This document shows, one piece after another, positions 61,770-64,000 of a stretch of 64,000 bases of DNA. The notes below the pieces were generated by a model. The model was given only the letters and a program-made list of their open reading frames with translations, was not told the origin of the DNA and ran no database searches. This DNA comes from Acidovorax kalamii (lineage in GTDB: Bacteria; Pseudomonadota; Gammaproteobacteria; Burkholderiales; Burkholderiaceae_C). Location of the stretch: assembly GCF_002245625.1 (NCBI RefSeq), contig NZ_NOIG01000005.1, forward strand, positions 186,001 through 250,000, read 5' to 3'. Within the stretch, counting starts at the first letter, position 1, and the number at the start of each line of letters is the position of its first letter. The position numbers and the translations under genes were made by a program.

Positions 61770-64000
61770 TCAGCCTGCCATCTTCTTGAGCTGGTACAGC
61801 GCATCCAGTGCCTCGCGCGGGCTCAGGGCATCGGGGTTGATACTGGCCAGCGCCGCCTCGACCGGGCTGGCGCCCGCGCTCTCGGGCACCTCGGGGGCGG
61901 CAAACAGGTCCACCTGCAACTCGTCTTCGCCCGCACGTTCTTCGAGCGCCGCGAGCGCGTGGCGCGCGTGGTGCAGCACCGGCGACGGCATGCCCGCTAG
62001 TTTTGCAACCTGGATCCCATAGCTGCGGCTGGCGGGGCCGGGCTGGATCTCGTGCAAGAAGACGATGTCCGCGCCGCTCTCGGTCGCGCTCACATGCATG
62101 TTGATCGCGTGGCGCGCCTTGGCGGGCAGCTCGGTCAGCTCGAAATAGTGCGTGGCAAACAGCGTGAAGGCGCGCGTCTTGTCGTGCAGGTGGGTGGCAA
62201 TGCCGCTGGCCAGCGCCAGGCCGTCGAAGGTGCTGGTGCCCCGGCCGATCTCGTCCATCAGCACCAGGCTGTGCGGCGTGGCGGCGTGCAATATTTGCGC
62301 GGCCTCGGTCATCTCCAGCATGAAGGTGGACTGCGCATTGGCCAGGTCGTCGGCCGCGCCGATGCGGGTGTGGATGGCATCGATGGGCCCCAGGCGGCAG
62401 CTGGTGGCGGGCACATGGCTGCCGATGCTGGCGAGCAGCACGATCAGCGCCACCTGCCGCATGTAGGTCGATTTACCGCCCATGTTGGGGCCGGTGATGA
62501 CCTGCATGCGCGTGTTGGCGTTCAGCCGCGTGTGGTTGGCGATGAAGCTGCCGCTGGATGTCTCGGCCAGGCGGGCTTCGACCACCGGGTGGCGGCCGCC
62601 TTCGATCTCGATGCAGGGCTCGGGCACAAACTGCGGCGCACACCAGTTGAGGGTGAGCGAGCGCTCGGCCAGCGTGCACAGCACATCCAGCGTGGCCAGC
62701 GCCTGCGCCAAGCGGGTGAGCGCCGGCACATGCGGCTGCAGCTGGTCCAGGATCTGCTCGTACAGCCATTTCTCGCGGGCCAGGGCGCGCTCGTTGGCGG
62801 ACAGCGCCTTGTCTTCAAACGCCTTGAGTTCGGGCGTGATGAAGCGCTCGGCGTTCTTCAGCGTCTGGCGGCGGCGGTAGTCGTCGGGTACGCGGTCCAG
62901 GTTGCTGCTGGTCACCTCGATGTAGAAGCCATGCACCTTGTTGAACTGCACGCGCAGGTTGGCGATGCCGGTGCGGGCCTTTTCGCGCGTTTCCAGCTCA
63001 AGCAAGAAGGCGTCGCAGTTGGTCTGGATGGCGCGCAGTTCGTCCAGCTCGGTGTCAAAGCCCGTGGCGATCACGCCGCCGTCGCGCACCAGGGCGGCGG
63101 GCTCTTCGGCAATGGCGGCCTGCAGCAACGCCGTGCAGCCTTCGGGCGGGTGCAGGTGGCCAAAAATTTGAACCAAAAAAGGCTCTGGCGCGCGTCCATT
63201 AATCGCTAGTAGCTCTGATTTTTGTAGCGTCTTGCCCAGGCCTACCAGTTCGCGTGGGCGCACCTGGCGCAGCGCAATGCGGGCGGTGATGCGTTCCACA
63301 TCGCTCACGCCCTTGAGTTCGCCGCGCAGTGTGGCCCAGGGCCCAGAGCCGCCGCCAGCACCCCCCGCTCCGCGCAGGGCTGTGGTGGCTGAGAGGCGCT
63401 GGCGTGCCTCGGCACGATCGCGGCGGGGTTCCAGCAGCCAGGTCTTGAGCAGGCGACTGCCCATGCCGGTCATGCAGGTGTCGAGCAGCGAAAACAGCGT
63501 GGGCGCATCGTCGCCGCGCAAGGTCTTCACCAGTTCCAGGTTGCGCCGCGTGGTGGCGGGCAGGTCGATGAGGTCGTCGTTGCGCTGCACCTGCACGCTG
63601 TGCACATGCGTGAGCGTGCGGCCCTGGGTATGTTCGGCGTAGGTCAGCAGCCCGGCGGCGGCGGCGTGGGCCTCGCCCAGGTCTTGTGCGCCCCAGGCCT
63701 GCAGGCTGGCGGCGCCCAGGTTTTCGAGCAGCTTGCGCTCGCCCAGGGCGCTGTCGAACTGCCAGTCGGGGCGGGGGCTCATGGGGCAGGTGAAGGCGCC
63801 GCCTTGGCGCAGCACCTGCAATTGCTGCTCGAAGCGTTCGGTTACGCCTGCGCTGTAGATCAGCTCGCTGGGGGCCACGCGCGCCAGCCAGGCGCCCAAC
63901 TCGTCCAGCGCACATTCGGCCAGGAACACGCGGCCCTGCGTCACGCTGAGCCACGCCAGGCCGCAGCGCGCGCGGGGCGCCTGGTGCACGGCCATCAGCA
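61770..64000 (-). CDS. mutS: DNA mismatch repair protein MutS (5' end outside window)
   Basis: The visible 743 codons cover mismatch-recognition, connector, lever/clamp and ATPase domains of MutS; the first part lies beyond the window. Walker A GPNMGGKST (about 62468-62494) and Walker B SLVLMDEIGRGTSTFDG (about 62222-62270) are intact, so the ATPase should work. In the lever region, residues encoded by 63161-63226 (KTLQKSELLAINGRA, then PEPFLVQIF) come from an interspersed repeat that stays in frame. It carries no stop codon. Confidence 0.96.
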   Translation of the reverse strand, partial: LMAVHQAPRARCGLAWLSVTQGRVFLAECALDELGAWLARVAPSELIYSAGVTERFEQQLQVLRQGGAFTCPMSPRPDWQFDSALGERKLLENLGAASLQAWGAQDLGEAHAAAAGLLTYAEHTQGRTLTHVHSVQVQRNDDLIDLPATTRRNLELVKTLRGDDAPTLFSLLDTCMTGMGSRLLKTWLLEPRRDRAEARQRLSATTALRGAGGAGGGSGPWATLRGELKGVSDVERITARIALRQVRPRELVGLGKTLQKSELLAINGRAPEPFLVQIFGHLHPPEGCTALLQAAIAEEPAALVRDGGVIATGFDTELDELRAIQTNCDAFLLELETREKARTGIANLRVQFNKVHGFYIEVTSSNLDRVPDDYRRRQTLKNAERFITPELKAFEDKALSANERALAREKWLYEQILDQLQPHVPALTRLAQALATLDVLCTLAERSLTLNWCAPQFVPEPCIEIEGGRHPVVEARLAETSSGSFIANHTRLNANTRMQVITGPNMGGKSTYMRQVALIVLLASIGSHVPATSCRLGPIDAIHTRIGAADDLANAQSTFMLEMTEAAQILHAATPHSLVLMDEIGRGTSTFDGLALASGIATHLHDKTRAFTLFATHYFELTELPAKARHAINMHVSATESGADIVFLHEIQPGPASRSYGIQVAKLAGMPSPVLHHARHALAALEERAGEDELQVDLFAAPEVPESAGASPVEAALASINPDALSPREALDALYQLKKMAG
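63161..63226 (-). repeat. Short interspersed repeat, copy F, in frame inside mutS
   Basis: On the minus strand the copy shows AAAAATCAGAGCTACTAGCG, ATTAATGGACGCGCGCC, AGAGCCTTTTTT and GGTTCAAATTTTT, aligning with copies A and B. The copy is AT-rich in a GC-rich gene and encodes about 22 residues of MutS without a stop. Confidence 0.7.

Overview
The window is a GC-rich, gene-dense piece of a betaproteobacterial chromosome. The gene content (aerobic CO-dehydrogenase-like molybdo-flavoprotein cluster, Bug/TctC solute-binding protein, MdtABC-type RND pump, several GGDEF proteins) and codon use suggest the Comamonadaceae, close to Acidovorax. I infer this from family content only; no database search was done. 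I saw no rRNA, tRNA, CRISPR array, transposase or phage gene. 57 protein genes are called; the first (DUF2938) and last (mutS) run off the window edges.

Layout. 1-2.9 kb: a MerR regulator divergent from a DUF2938 membrane protein across a textbook MerR promoter, then a ModE-like molybdate regulator and a GAF/Fis regulator that lacks its AAA+ domain. 3.0-10.8 kb: coxSLM with the accessory genes moxR/coxD, coxE, coxG and xdhC/coxI. The CoxL active-site loop is AYRGAGR, the form II (non-classical) type. 10.8-19.3 kb: a signalling block with a MASE4-GGDEF cyclase (an array of 16 heptamers lies upstream of it), a glutathione transferase, and two divergent operons of response regulators, an HD-GYP phosphodiesterase, a solute-binding protein and a PAS histidine kinase. 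19.4-25.7 kb: N-formylglutamate hydrolase with a Bug protein and LysR, a small basic protein, a histidine phosphatase, a metallo-hydrolase and an IclR regulator. 25.8-31.5 kb: a tightly overlapping operon (SDR, flavin monooxygenase, bile-acid-type symporter, epimerase, EamA exporter, ABC ATPase) divergent from IclR.

31.6-42.8 kb: a LysE exporter, then an MdtA-MdtB-MdtC-OprM type efflux operon. Four 11-bp-spaced half-sites precede it, and an 886-bp non-coding element with a long inverted repeat splits mdtB from mdtC. 42.8-48.7 kb: a minus-strand run of eight genes (DUF2306, DUF6622, two 2TM proteins, two alpha/beta hydrolases, LytS/LytTR two-component pair). 48.9-53.7 kb: uppP, a MipA porin-like protein, a PAS-GGDEF cyclase and a berberine-bridge-type flavoenzyme. 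53.8-59.7 kb: a minus-strand operon with a CruF-like membrane protein, an MpaB-family oxygenase and two tandem 7TMR-DISM-GGDEF cyclases. 59.8-64 kb: an alpha/beta hydrolase, a bacterial proteasome homologue (Anbu) and mutS.

Two kinds of non-coding structure stand out. First, a family of about 60-bp AT-flanked repeats (at least five recognisable copies) occurs between genes and, in frame, inside mutS and probably at the 3' end of a kinase gene. Second, the 37.4-38.1 kb inverted element has two hairpins with a compensatory base-pair change between its halves. Cyclic-di-GMP turnover is heavily represented (four GGDEF proteins and one HD-GYP protein in 64 kb).
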